DNA from: JBBSWA01 sp038046485
Lineage (GTDB): Archaea > Nanobdellota > Nanobdellia > Woesearchaeales > SM23-78
Direction: 5' to 3'
DNA length: 45,308 bases
Assembly: GCA_038046485.1 (NCBI GenBank)
Contig: JBBSWA010000031.1
Span: forward strand, 1 to 45,308
Part shown: positions 25,170 to 32,689 of the stretch, piece by piece
Numbering within the stretch: the stretch's first letter is position 1
Layout: each line of letters begins with the position of its first letter
The notes under the pieces: model-generated
What the model was told of the DNA's origin: nothing
The model's database searches: none
What the model saw: the letters and a program-made list of their open reading frames with translations, nothing else
Translations under genes and position numbers: made by a program

Positions 25170-25406
25170 ATGAAAGCCCATGCAGAAGAATACATCGGAA
25201 GCATGCTTGAAGTTGTGCAGAGTCCCAACTCAAGCCTTACCGGATTACACGGAAAGGTCATCAACGAGACCAAGTACACATTTGTTATTGAAACAGACAA
25301 AAAGGAGAAACGAATCATGAAGAAAGGCAACACCTTCCACATCAACGGAAAAGAAGTTCAAGGTAGCTTGATCACTAAACGACCTGAAGAGAGGCTCAAA
25401 CTATGA
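25170..25406 (+). CDS. rnp1: RNase P protein component 1 (Rpp29/p29)
   Basis: 78 residues from ATG 25170; a longer frame back to TTG 25128 overlaps SUI1 and is unlikely. It forms the Sm-like beta barrel of archaeal p29: YIGSMLEVVQSPNSSLTGLH, GKVINETKYTFVIET and TFHINGKEVQGSLI. p29 works with p21 on the RNase P RNA specificity domain in tRNA 5' processing. The stop overlaps S17 by 4 bases. Confidence 0.9.
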   Translation: MKAHAEEYIGSMLEVVQSPNSSLTGLHGKVINETKYTFVIETDKKEKRIMKKGNTFHINGKEVQGSLITKRPEERLKL

Positions 25407-25837
25407 AACAAAATATCGGTATTTCGGTCACTGCACCTTCAACTGCGTGTACGGATCGAAACTGTCCCTTCCACGGAGATGTGCGCGTGCACGGTCGTCA
25501 ATTTGTAGGTAAGGTTATTAGTGATAAGATGACCAAGACCGTTACCGTCCAATGGGAACGACGCAAATACTGGCCTAAATACGAGCGAACAGAAATGCTC
25601 CTTAGCAGCGTCAAAGCTCATAATCCCCCCTGTGTAAATGCCAAGACCAATCAGATCGTACGCATCATGGAAACAAGGCCTCTTAGCAAGACCAAGAACT
25701 TTGCCGTTGTTCAGATCATCGGCGAACACCAAGCGGTTCACGGAGAAGACATGACTGTAAAAAAGATTGAAGAAAAGAAGGGAAAAGAAACAAAGAAAGA
25801 AGTAAAAAAAGAAACAAAGAAGGATTCAGAGGGGTAA
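25403..25837 (+). CDS. rps17: Small-subunit ribosomal protein S17 (uS17)
   Basis: 144 residues. The OB-fold core is VRVHGRQFVGKVISDKMTKTVTVQW, then KAHNPPCVNAKTNQIVRIMETRPLSKTKNFAVVQII. An N-terminal DRNCPFHG stretch and a Lys/Glu-rich tail (from about 125) are archaeal-type additions. The tail ends just before L14. Confidence 0.96.
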   Translation: MKQNIGISVTAPSTACTDRNCPFHGDVRVHGRQFVGKVISDKMTKTVTVQWERRKYWPKYERTEMLLSSVKAHNPPCVNAKTNQIVRIMETRPLSKTKNFAVVQIIGEHQAVHGEDMTVKKIEEKKGKETKKEVKKETKKDSEG

Positions 25838-25840
25838 ATC

Positions 25841-26242
25841 ATGAAAGCCATCAAAGCCAAAGTTAGCCACGGACTTCAAGTCGGAAGCTATGTTGAAACG
25901 TGTGACAACTCAGGCGCCAAGCTCATCAAAATCACCAATGTTCGACGCATGAAAACCGTAAAAGGGCGAAGAGCCGGAGCGGGCGTTGGCGATCTACTCA
26001 TGGGTGCTGTTAAGCGAGGAAAGCCTGACATGCGAAAGCAAGTTGTCTTTGCTGTTCTGGTTCGGCAAAAGAAAGAATACCGCAGACTCGACGGAACACG
26101 CATCAAATTCGAAGACAACGCAGTTGTCGTACTCAAAGACGAAGATGGCAACCCCAAAGGCACTATCTTCAAAGGTCCTATTGCTAAAGAATCCTGCGAG
26201 CGCTGGCCGGGCGTTGCGAAACTTGCGAGGATGATTGTATGA
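25841..26242 (+). CDS. rpl14: Large-subunit ribosomal protein L14 (uL14)
   Basis: 133 residues. ETCDNSGAKLIKITNVRRMKTVKG, GDLLMGAVKRGKPDMRKQVVFAVLVRQKK and KGTIFKGPIAKE are the conserved barrel segments. It is the binding site of anti-association factor aIF6. Its stop overlaps the L24 start by 4 bases. Confidence 0.97.
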   Translation: MKAIKAKVSHGLQVGSYVETCDNSGAKLIKITNVRRMKTVKGRRAGAGVGDLLMGAVKRGKPDMRKQVVFAVLVRQKKEYRRLDGTRIKFEDNAVVVLKDEDGNPKGTIFKGPIAKESCERWPGVAKLARMIV

Positions 26243-26646
26243 AACGATGGATCGCTAGTTGGAAACGAAGCGTACAACCTCGTAAACAACGTAAATACCG
26301 GTATAATGCGATTAAGCAGGTCAAAGGAAAATTCCTGTCCGGTCATTTAAATAAATCCCTTCAAGAAAAGTACAAGCGGCGCAGTTTGCGTCTACGAAAG
26401 GGCGACAAAGTAAAGATCATGCGCGGACACTACAAAGGACAAGAAGGTAAAATTGAACACATCAACCTTCGAGAATCCTTTGTTTATGTTACTAAGATCG
26501 AAGTATCCAAAAAAGATGGTAGTAAAGTAAGAGCTCCCATTCATGCCTCCAATATACTCATCCTTGATATTGACACCAGTGATAAATACCGAATGGAAAA
26601 ATTGAATACAAATGCAAAAGCAAATGCAAAAATAAAAACGGAGTAA
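26239..26646 (+). CDS. rpl24: Large-subunit ribosomal protein L24 (uL24)
   Basis: 135 residues. The KOW motif region RKGDKVKIMRGHYKGQEGKIEHINL lies near 55-80, preceded by the archaeal HLNKSLQEKYKRRSLRLRKG. A short Asn/Ala/Lys repeat tail (KLNTNAKANAKIKTE) ends the protein. A primary rRNA binder near the tunnel exit. Confidence 0.96.
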   Translation: MKRWIASWKRSVQPRKQRKYRYNAIKQVKGKFLSGHLNKSLQEKYKRRSLRLRKGDKVKIMRGHYKGQEGKIEHINLRESFVYVTKIEVSKKDGSKVRAPIHASNILILDIDTSDKYRMEKLNTNAKANAKIKTE

Positions 26647-26650
26647 AAAA

Positions 26651-27322
26651 ATGCACCTCAAACGAATTACGGCACCAAGAACATGGGACTTACCTAGAAA
26701 GAAAACGGTCTGGGTAACAACACCTAACCCTGGAAAACAACGCGACCTATGCTTACCCCTCGACTTTGTTTTGCGCGATGTACTTGGAAAGGCCCGCACC
26801 AAAAAAGAAGTCAACTACATTGTCACCTTTGAAGAAGTCCTTGTCAATGGCAAGCGAAGAAAGGACCGAAGATACCCTCTTGGCTTCCTAGACATCTTAA
26901 CCTTCCCCAAGTTAGATGAACATTACATGCTTTTGATTAACAAGCAAAACAAGCTTTACATACAAAAATTGAATGCCAAAGAAGCGGAGAGTCGCTTGTG
27001 CAAACTCACCAACAAAACCATTACAACTAAAGGTATCCAACTCAACTTCCTTGATGGAACAAACCTCCTTGTAAAAAAGGATGGCTATAAGACGGGAGAT
27101 ACCCTTGTTTTAGCTACCAAGGACAACAAAGTGATTGACCATTTGAAACTAGAAAATGGTGCCTCAGTCCTATTGTACAAAGGAAAGCATGCTGGAACCG
27201 TTACGCACATTGAAAACATTGAACAAGATAAACTTTACTTCAAAAGTGATAAACAGACTCATCAAACCAACAAGGCCTATGCTGTTGTCATCGGCAAAGA
27301 TAAACCGGTGATTAAAATATAA
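26651..27322 (+). CDS. rps4e: Small-subunit ribosomal protein S4e (eS4)
   Basis: 223 residues. S4-type RNA-binding start (HLKRITAPRTWDLPRKKTVW), VLRDVLGKARTKKEVNYI, DILTFPKLDEHYMLLINKQNKL and a late KOW segment (YKGKHAGTVTHIENI). Archaea/eukaryote-specific protein; it is in its standard place between L24 and L5. Confidence 0.96.
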   Translation: MHLKRITAPRTWDLPRKKTVWVTTPNPGKQRDLCLPLDFVLRDVLGKARTKKEVNYIVTFEEVLVNGKRRKDRRYPLGFLDILTFPKLDEHYMLLINKQNKLYIQKLNAKEAESRLCKLTNKTITTKGIQLNFLDGTNLLVKKDGYKTGDTLVLATKDNKVIDHLKLENGASVLLYKGKHAGTVTHIENIEQDKLYFKSDKQTHQTNKAYAVVIGKDKPVIKI

Positions 27323-27331
27323 GGTGCCTCT

Positions 27332-27871
27332 ATGCAACAAGTAACCCAAACCAAAGTGAATCCGATGAAGGTCATTCGCATAGAGAAACTCACGCTCAAT
27401 ATCGGTGCAGGTACTGACCCGGCTCGATTGACCAAAGGCGTTCAACTCCTCACGAATATTGCTGGAAAACCTCCTGTTAAAACCATCACTCAAAAAAGAA
27501 TTGCAAACTGGGGCATCCGACCTGGCTTGCCTATTGGATGTAAAATCACCCTTCGTGGAGCTGAAGCTGCCGAATTGCTCCCCCGTTTACTTGCCGCAAA
27601 AGACAATGAACTGAATGAGACTTGCTTTGATGGCCATGGTAATGTTGCCTTTGGCATTCATGAATACATCAACATTCCTGGCGTAAAGTATGATCCTAAC
27701 ATTGGAATTACTGGACTTCAAGCCTGTATTACCTTAGAAAGACCTGGTTATCGTATCAAACGAAGAAAGATTTCCAAACGAAAAATTAACCCCGTTCATG
27801 GTATTACCCATGAACAAGCTGTCCAATACTTTAAAGAAAACTACAAGGTCCAAGTACGAGGAGAAGAATAA
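27332..27871 (+). CDS. rpl5: Large-subunit ribosomal protein L5 (uL5)
   Basis: 179 residues. It opens with MKVIRIEKLTLNIGAGTDPA, then the KTITQKRIANWGIRPGLPIGCKITLRG loop and FGIHEYINIPGVKYDPNIGI. It binds 5S rRNA; the 5S gene is 14 kb away in this window. The first ATG may be 27332 or 27368. S14 overlaps its stop by one base. Confidence 0.96.
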   Translation: MQQVTQTKVNPMKVIRIEKLTLNIGAGTDPARLTKGVQLLTNIAGKPPVKTITQKRIANWGIRPGLPIGCKITLRGAEAAELLPRLLAAKDNELNETCFDGHGNVAFGIHEYINIPGVKYDPNIGITGLQACITLERPGYRIKRRKISKRKINPVHGITHEQAVQYFKENYKVQVRGEE

Positions 27872-28107
27872 TGACAACGAGCCATCACGAAAAAGTCATG
27901 AACCAAATCAAGGATAAGCCTGCTAAAGTTAAGAAATACTTGAAACACAATCTTCCTAAAACACGAAGCAATGGACGCAGCTTGCACCGTTGCACACGTT
28001 GTGGAAGAACCGGCAATGGCGGAAACATCAACAGCTACGGACTTAACCTATGCAGATGCTGTTTTAGAGATATTGCTTCACATATCGGATTCAAAAAATA
28101 TAGCTAG
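27871..28107 (+). CDS. rps14: Small-subunit ribosomal protein S14 (uS14), zinc form
   Basis: 78 residues. The zinc-ribbon cysteines HRCTRCGRTG and LCRCCFRDIASHIGFKKYS are intact. The N-terminal 40 residues are a basic extension beyond the 55-residue archaeal core. It is assembled into the small-subunit head. Confidence 0.94.
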   Translation: MTTSHHEKVMNQIKDKPAKVKKYLKHNLPKTRSNGRSLHRCTRCGRTGNGGNINSYGLNLCRCCFRDIASHIGFKKYS

Positions 28108-28119
28108 AGGAAAACCAAC

Positions 28120-28512
28120 ATGAGCCTAAACGACCCACTCGCCAATGTCTTAAGCTTCATACAGCTCTATGAACGAAAGGGCAAACGCGAGGTACTCACC
28201 AAAAACAACAACAAACTCATCAAAAAAGTCCTTGTCATCTTACAAGACAAGGGTTATATTGGAAGCTTTGAAGAGATTCAGAATGCTAAAGGAGGCTTGC
28301 TCAAAATCCACTTATTGGGTAATGTCAATAAGATCGGTGTCATCAAGCCTCGATTCAAAGTACAACTCACTGACTTTGAAAAATATGAAAAACGATACTT
28401 ACCTGCGAAAGACTTTGGCATTATCATCCTCACCACAAATAAAGGCCTTATGACTCACATTGAGGCCAAAGAAAAAAAGATTGGAGGCAGGCTCGTTAGT
28501 TACTGCTACTAA
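28120..28512 (+). CDS. rps8: Small-subunit ribosomal protein S8 (uS8)
   Basis: 130 residues. NDPLANVLSFIQLYERKGKREV opens the family core. The second domain is RYLPAKDFGIIILTTNKGLMTHIEAKEKKIGGRLVSYCY, the conserved C-terminus that grips 16S helix 21. Start codon preceded by GAGGAAAACC. Confidence 0.96.
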   Translation: MSLNDPLANVLSFIQLYERKGKREVLTKNNNKLIKKVLVILQDKGYIGSFEEIQNAKGGLLKIHLLGNVNKIGVIKPRFKVQLTDFEKYEKRYLPAKDFGIIILTTNKGLMTHIEAKEKKIGGRLVSYCY

Positions 28513-28516
28513 GACC

Positions 28517-29065
28517 ATGAGTGACAAAATCATTGACGAATTGGACATCCAGCAGGGTATTACCGTTAGCTTTACCAATAACGTATTTATCATCAAAGGC
28601 CCTAAGGGAGAGGTTCAGCGTCCCTTTTACAGCACGGAGATTAAGACTACAGTTCAAAACAATAAGGTCCGATTTGAACCCACTCACAAATATACCCAGG
28701 ACCATAAACGCATGATCAATACCTACAAGGCTCACCTCAAAAACAACTTCAAAGGCGTAACCCAAGGTCATGTCTATCACTTGAAAATCTGTTCAGGTCA
28801 CTTCCCCATGAATGTTACGATGAAAGGACAAACCCTTGAAGTCAAAAACCTTTTTGGAGAAGCCGTTCCTCGCACGTTAATCATCACTGAAGGGGTTTCA
28901 GCTAAAGTTGAAGGTGACAAAATCACTGTTCAAGGCATTGACAAAGAAAAAACAGCACAAGCCGCTGCGAGCATTGAACAACTCACTCGAAGACCTGGCT
29001 TTGATAAACGCGTCTTCCAAGATGGTATTTACCTGCTTGATAAAGATGGAAAGGAGTTACTATGA
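28517..29065 (+). CDS. rpl6: Large-subunit ribosomal protein L6 (uL6)
   Basis: 182 residues from ATG 28517, placed just after the S8 stop; the in-frame extension back to 28460 would overlap S8 by over 50 bases. Two homologous L6 folds: GITVSFTNNVFIIKGPKGEV and the second ending KITVQGIDKEKTAQAAASIEQ. Its stop overlaps L32e by 4 bases. Confidence 0.95.
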   Translation: MSDKIIDELDIQQGITVSFTNNVFIIKGPKGEVQRPFYSTEIKTTVQNNKVRFEPTHKYTQDHKRMINTYKAHLKNNFKGVTQGHVYHLKICSGHFPMNVTMKGQTLEVKNLFGEAVPRTLIITEGVSAKVEGDKITVQGIDKEKTAQAAASIEQLTRRPGFDKRVFQDGIYLLDKDGKELL

Positions 29066-29667
29066 AAAAAACAAACCCATCCAAATCTGCTAGTCTCCAA
29101 GAATTGCTTGCCTTGCGCAAACAAATCAAGACCGATAAACCTGATTTCATCCGACAAGACTATCACAAAAAGCTACGACTTGCTAAAAACTGGCGAAAAC
29201 CCAAAGGACTTCACAGCAAGGTACGAGAAAACCGAAGGGGTTATGTCAGTAGGCTTAAACGGGGCTATGGTTCGCCTGTAGCCGTTAAAGGATTGCATCA
29301 TAGTGGACTTGAACCCATCCTTGTTACGCACTTGGGCCAACTTAAGAAGATGGATAAAGCAAAGCAAGGCATTGTCTTTTCCGGTAAACTTGGTGCGCAT
29401 AAGAAAATAACCCTCATCCAAGAAGCTGAAAAAGCCGGCATCAAAGTACTCAACTTAGATCCTGTTAAATACAAAGTTAAGGTTACTGAACGCCTCAAGG
29501 AACGGCAACAGTTCCACCAAAAATACGAGGAAAAGAAAGAACAAGCCAAAAAGGTCCTTGATAAAAAAGTAGAAGCTGACAAAAAAGAAGAAAAGATTGT
29601 TGACGACAAAGAAAAGAAAGAGAACGAACGAAGAGAAGCTGAAAAAGTGCTAACCCAAAAGAAGTGA
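29062..29667 (+). CDS. rpl32e: Large-subunit ribosomal protein L32e (eL32)
   Basis: 201 residues, longer than the usual 130. Core: FIRQDYHKKLRLAKNWRKPKG, HSKVRENRRGYVSRLKRGYGSP and the Rossmann-like GKLGAHKKITLIQEAEKAGI. From about residue 145 a 55-residue charged Lys/Glu coiled tail is added. Confidence 0.95.
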   Translation: MKKTNPSKSASLQELLALRKQIKTDKPDFIRQDYHKKLRLAKNWRKPKGLHSKVRENRRGYVSRLKRGYGSPVAVKGLHHSGLEPILVTHLGQLKKMDKAKQGIVFSGKLGAHKKITLIQEAEKAGIKVLNLDPVKYKVKVTERLKERQQFHQKYEEKKEQAKKVLDKKVEADKKEEKIVDDKEKKENERREAEKVLTQKK

Positions 29668-29671
29668 AACC

Positions 29672-30136
29672 ATGCAACTAACCGTACAACGTAGACTCGC
29701 AAGCCAAGTGCTTAATGTAGGTCCTAAGCGCATTTGCTTTGATTCTGCCCAACTCAATGACATCAAAGAAGCCATCACCAAAGCCGATATTCGAGGCTTG
29801 ATCAGTCATGGCGCGATTACTCGAATTCCAACCAAAGGCATATCCAAAGGAAGAACTCGACATAATAAAGCCCAGAAAAGAAAGGGTCTACGTAAAGGAC
29901 CAGGTAGTCGAAAGGGAGGCATGCATGCTCGCTTGCCTAAGAAAGGAGCCTGGATGAATAAGGTACGCATTCAGCGAAGGTTCCTGCAAGAACTCAAAGA
30001 GAAAAAGTTCATTAATCCTTCCATTTTCCGAGAGCTTTACTACAAATCCAAAGGTGGATACTTTAGAAGCAAACGACACATTAAATTGTACTTAGATGAA
30101 CACAACCTTGTAAAGGAGGCCGGCAATGAAAAATAA
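29672..30136 (+). CDS. rpl19e: Large-subunit ribosomal protein L19e (eL19)
   Basis: 154 residues. QRRLASQVLNVGPKRICFDS, then KGISKGRTRHNKAQKRKGLRKGPGSRKGG and KVRIQRRFLQELKEKKFINP, all typical. Archaea/eukaryote-specific; forms a subunit bridge in the family. It overlaps L18 by 11 bases. Confidence 0.96.
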   Translation: MQLTVQRRLASQVLNVGPKRICFDSAQLNDIKEAITKADIRGLISHGAITRIPTKGISKGRTRHNKAQKRKGLRKGPGSRKGGMHARLPKKGAWMNKVRIQRRFLQELKEKKFINPSIFRELYYKSKGGYFRSKRHIKLYLDEHNLVKEAGNEK

Positions 30137-30680
30137 CCAAGCTCCCATTGTGGCCTACCATCGTAAAAAAAGTGGGAAAACCAACTATAAGAAGCGCTTA
30201 AAACTCCTCCTGGGTGAGAAACCTAGGTTGGTCATCCGAAAATCCAACAAGAACATGATCGGACAGATCGTTGAATACCATCCGGATGGTGATAAAGTCT
30301 TGTTAACCATCACTTCCCAAGAACTTGTTAAACTAGGCTGGAAATATGGACGCAAGAATATCCCTGCTAGCTATTTAACTGGACTACTCCTTGGAAAAAA
30401 GGCAAAAGACAAGAAAGTCAAAGAAGCCATCCTTGATATGGGCCTTCAAACCTCGATCAATGGCGGAAGAATTTATGCTTTCCTTAAAGGAGTCGTCGAA
30501 GGAGGCATCCAAGTTCCCCACAATGAAAAAATCCTACCCAGCAATGAACGCATTGCAGGCCAACATGTCATTCAATACATGAGCAAAGCCCAAGGAAACC
30601 AATTTGCCCAGTACAAGAAGGAGAGTTCCACTTTAGACAAAGCATTTAACGAAATCAAACAAAAAATAATTGGAAAGTGA
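30126..30680 (+). CDS. rpl18: Large-subunit ribosomal protein L18 (uL18)
   Basis: 184 residues. YHRKKSGKTNYKKRLKLLLGEKPRLVIRKSNKNMIGQIVEY is the 5S-binding N-terminus. Residues 60-150 form the alpha/beta core (ELVKLGWKYGRKNIPASYLTGLLLG). With L5 it carries 5S rRNA. The start lies inside the end of L19e. Confidence 0.95.
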   Translation: MKNNQAPIVAYHRKKSGKTNYKKRLKLLLGEKPRLVIRKSNKNMIGQIVEYHPDGDKVLLTITSQELVKLGWKYGRKNIPASYLTGLLLGKKAKDKKVKEAILDMGLQTSINGGRIYAFLKGVVEGGIQVPHNEKILPSNERIAGQHVIQYMSKAQGNQFAQYKKESSTLDKAFNEIKQKIIGK

Positions 30681-30684
30681 TATC

Positions 30685-31443
30685 ATGGCTGAACGCAAGA
30701 ATCAAGGAAGAGACCAACGAAACCGTAATGAACCTAAGTTAGAAGACTGGAAACCCAAGACCAGTATTGGAGTTAAAGTTAAGAATAAGGAAATTACGCA
30801 AGTTGACCAGATCCTTGACCATGGCTATGTTATCATGGAAGCTAGCATTGTAGACTCCTTACTTCCTACTGAATCTGAACTCCTCCTCATCGGACAAAGC
30901 AAAGGAAAATTCGGTGGCGGACAACGACGAATCTTTAGACAAACTCAGAAGAAAACCCGAGAAGGAAATAAACCTAAGTTCTCAACCCTCGCTGCAGTTG
31001 GAGATAAAAACGGTCACATCGGCATGGGCATTGGAAAATCAAAAGAGACTGTTCCTGCACGAGAAAAAGCGGTTCGAAATGCCAAATTAGGTCTTTTCAA
31101 GATTGCAAGAGGATGCGGAAGTTGGGAATGCCAATGCAAAGAACCTCATAGTATTCCTTTTGCAGTTCTGGGCCGATGCGGTTCGGTTCGCGTAAAACTC
31201 ATGCCTGCTCCTAAAGGAAAGGGCCTCTGCTGCCATCCTGAAGTTGCTAAAGTACTCAAGCTCGCTGGTATTCAAGATGTCTGGAGCAAAACCTTTGGAC
31301 AAACCAAAAATCGCGTCAACTTAGTATCTGCCTTGGAAGCTGCTCTTAGAAAACTAACCACTACTAAAGTTTTATCTCAATACGAAAAAACCCTTGGAAT
31401 AACCCGTGGAAGCAAAGAGGTACCTCATGTCCCCAGTATCTAA
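30685..31443 (+). CDS. rps5: Small-subunit ribosomal protein S5 (uS5)
   Basis: 252 residues from ATG 30685. The double-stranded-RNA-binding N-terminal domain contains FSTLAAVGDKNGHIGMGIGKSKE, followed by the archaeal GCGSWECQCKEPHSIPFAVLG insert and PAPKGKGLCCHPEVAKVLKLAGI. It shapes the decoding region. It overlaps L30 by 17 bases. Confidence 0.96.
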   Translation: MAERKNQGRDQRNRNEPKLEDWKPKTSIGVKVKNKEITQVDQILDHGYVIMEASIVDSLLPTESELLLIGQSKGKFGGGQRRIFRQTQKKTREGNKPKFSTLAAVGDKNGHIGMGIGKSKETVPAREKAVRNAKLGLFKIARGCGSWECQCKEPHSIPFAVLGRCGSVRVKLMPAPKGKGLCCHPEVAKVLKLAGIQDVWSKTFGQTKNRVNLVSALEAALRKLTTTKVLSQYEKTLGITRGSKEVPHVPSI

Positions 31444-31852
31444 ACCTAAAGAAGCTGGAAAAAATGCAACTCATAAAGAGCCTACAGAAGGCGGCAGATT
31501 GGCTGCTGTTTTGCTTCGAGGGCTCATCAACACTAAGCACGATATTCGTCAAGCCCTTGTTATTTTGCGGCTTCGCAAGAAACATGTTTGCGTAGTCTTG
31601 TCAGATACCGCTACCAATCGAGGCATGCTTGAGCATTGTAAAGACTACATCACCTGGGGTGAAGTCGATGATGTTACTGTTAAAGAATTGGATAGCAAAC
31701 GTGCCAAAAAAGACGGAAAGGTTGTACACTATCACTTAAACTCTCCTCGCGGAGGATTTGAACGCGGGGGCATTAAGAAGACGTACGCCCAAGGCGGCGC
31801 TTTAGGATATCGAGCCCATAAAATTGGTGATTTGATCCGGAAGATGGTATAA
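31427..31852 (+). CDS. rpl30: Large-subunit ribosomal protein L30 (uL30)
   Basis: 141 residues from ATG 31427 inside the end of S5. The ferredoxin-like core starts at LAAVLLRGLINTKHDIRQAL, with LVILRLRKKHVCVVLSDT and the archaeal extension RGMLEHCKDYITWGEV and HLNSPRGGFERGGIK. The first 25 residues are an unusual polar extension. Confidence 0.94.
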   Translation: MSPVSKPKEAGKNATHKEPTEGGRLAAVLLRGLINTKHDIRQALVILRLRKKHVCVVLSDTATNRGMLEHCKDYITWGEVDDVTVKELDSKRAKKDGKVVHYHLNSPRGGFERGGIKKTYAQGGALGYRAHKIGDLIRKMV

Positions 31853-31853
31853 C

Positions 31854-32348
31854 ATGGTACACAACAAACGAGCTAAGGATACTAGACAACGTGGCAACCA
31901 CACTCACGGCTGGGGTAGCAAGAAAAAGCACCGAGGTTCCGGACATCGAGGTGGAAAAGGAAACGCTGGATCTGGAAAGAAAGCAGACCAGAAAAAACCC
32001 AGCTACTGGGCAGATAAAAATTTCCAAGGCAAACACGGCTTTCACAGTCATTCCCAAGCTTTGCTTCAAAACCCCATCAACTTAGATGACTTACAGATTC
32101 GACTGAATACCCTTGTAACTCAAGGTAAAGCAAAGAAGCACGGAGATAGCTATGAGATTAACCTCAATGAATTAGGCTATAACAAGCTGCTTGCTTCTGG
32201 AAAAGTCGCTCATAAGTTTAAAATTACCGTGGATCATGCCTCTTCAAAAGCTGTTTCCAAAGTTCAAGAAAAGGGCGGAGAAGTTATGGTCTTAAAAGTA
32301 AAGGAAGTAAAAGAAGTAAAAAAAGAAGTGAAGAGTGAGAAGGAATGA
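31854..32348 (+). CDS. rpl15: Large-subunit ribosomal protein L15 (uL15)
   Basis: 164 residues. The Gly/Arg/Lys-rich N-terminal arm (RGNHTHGWGSKKKHRGSGHRGG) reaches into rRNA; the C-terminal domain includes NLDDLQIRLNTL and a short Lys/Val tail. It is normally followed directly by SecY; here a 114-residue gene intervenes, overlapping L15 by 4 bases. Confidence 0.95.
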   Translation: MVHNKRAKDTRQRGNHTHGWGSKKKHRGSGHRGGKGNAGSGKKADQKKPSYWADKNFQGKHGFHSHSQALLQNPINLDDLQIRLNTLVTQGKAKKHGDSYEINLNELGYNKLLASGKVAHKFKITVDHASSKAVSKVQEKGGEVMVLKVKEVKEVKKEVKSEKE

Positions 32349-32689
32349 ACCAATTTTTCCAAGAAGAACGCATCTCTATTTGGACAGGAGAGTCCAATCG
32401 ATATTTTTTTTCTGTGCCTGCCGAAGCTCGGCCTGATTTCAATGCCTTAGGTAGTGCCTTACAAGAAGTTCTTGAAGATAGAGGACCTGGTTATCACACT
32501 TCTTTGGAGGTGTCTTATGGCTCTCTTCGCTTAAACAATCTTGATTTTGATGTTCGAATGAGCTATGATTCTAGGTTGTCCGCATTGGAAGTACGAGTTA
32601 CTGCAAACCCTTCCCTTACAGTCCTAGACTGCTCTTGCCTAATAACTGATATTAATGGAATCATCCCCTTACTCAGAAGTGAACCATGA
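32345..32689 (+). CDS. Hypothetical protein inserted between L15 and SecY
   Basis: 114 residues, acidic to neutral, predicted mixed alpha/beta, no signal peptide, no recognised family. Segments: ISIWTGESNRYFFSVPAEAR, YHTSLEVSYGSLRLNNLDFD and LTVLDCSCLITDINGIIPLL. It is coupled at both ends by 4-base ATGA overlaps (L15 before, SecY after), so it must be translated with them. The composition is unlike the basic ribosomal proteins around it. The standard archaeal order has no gene here. A role in SecY or ribosome regulation is only a guess. Confidence 0.75.
   Translation: MNQFFQEERISIWTGESNRYFFSVPAEARPDFNALGSALQEVLEDRGPGYHTSLEVSYGSLRLNNLDFDVRMSYDSRLSALEVRVTANPSLTVLDCSCLITDINGIIPLLRSEP

Noticed and set aside
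24767..25345. 192-residue antisense frame across L29, SUI1 and Rnp1
   Set aside because: Three recognised genes with coupled starts occupy the opposite strand; the frame is a by-product.
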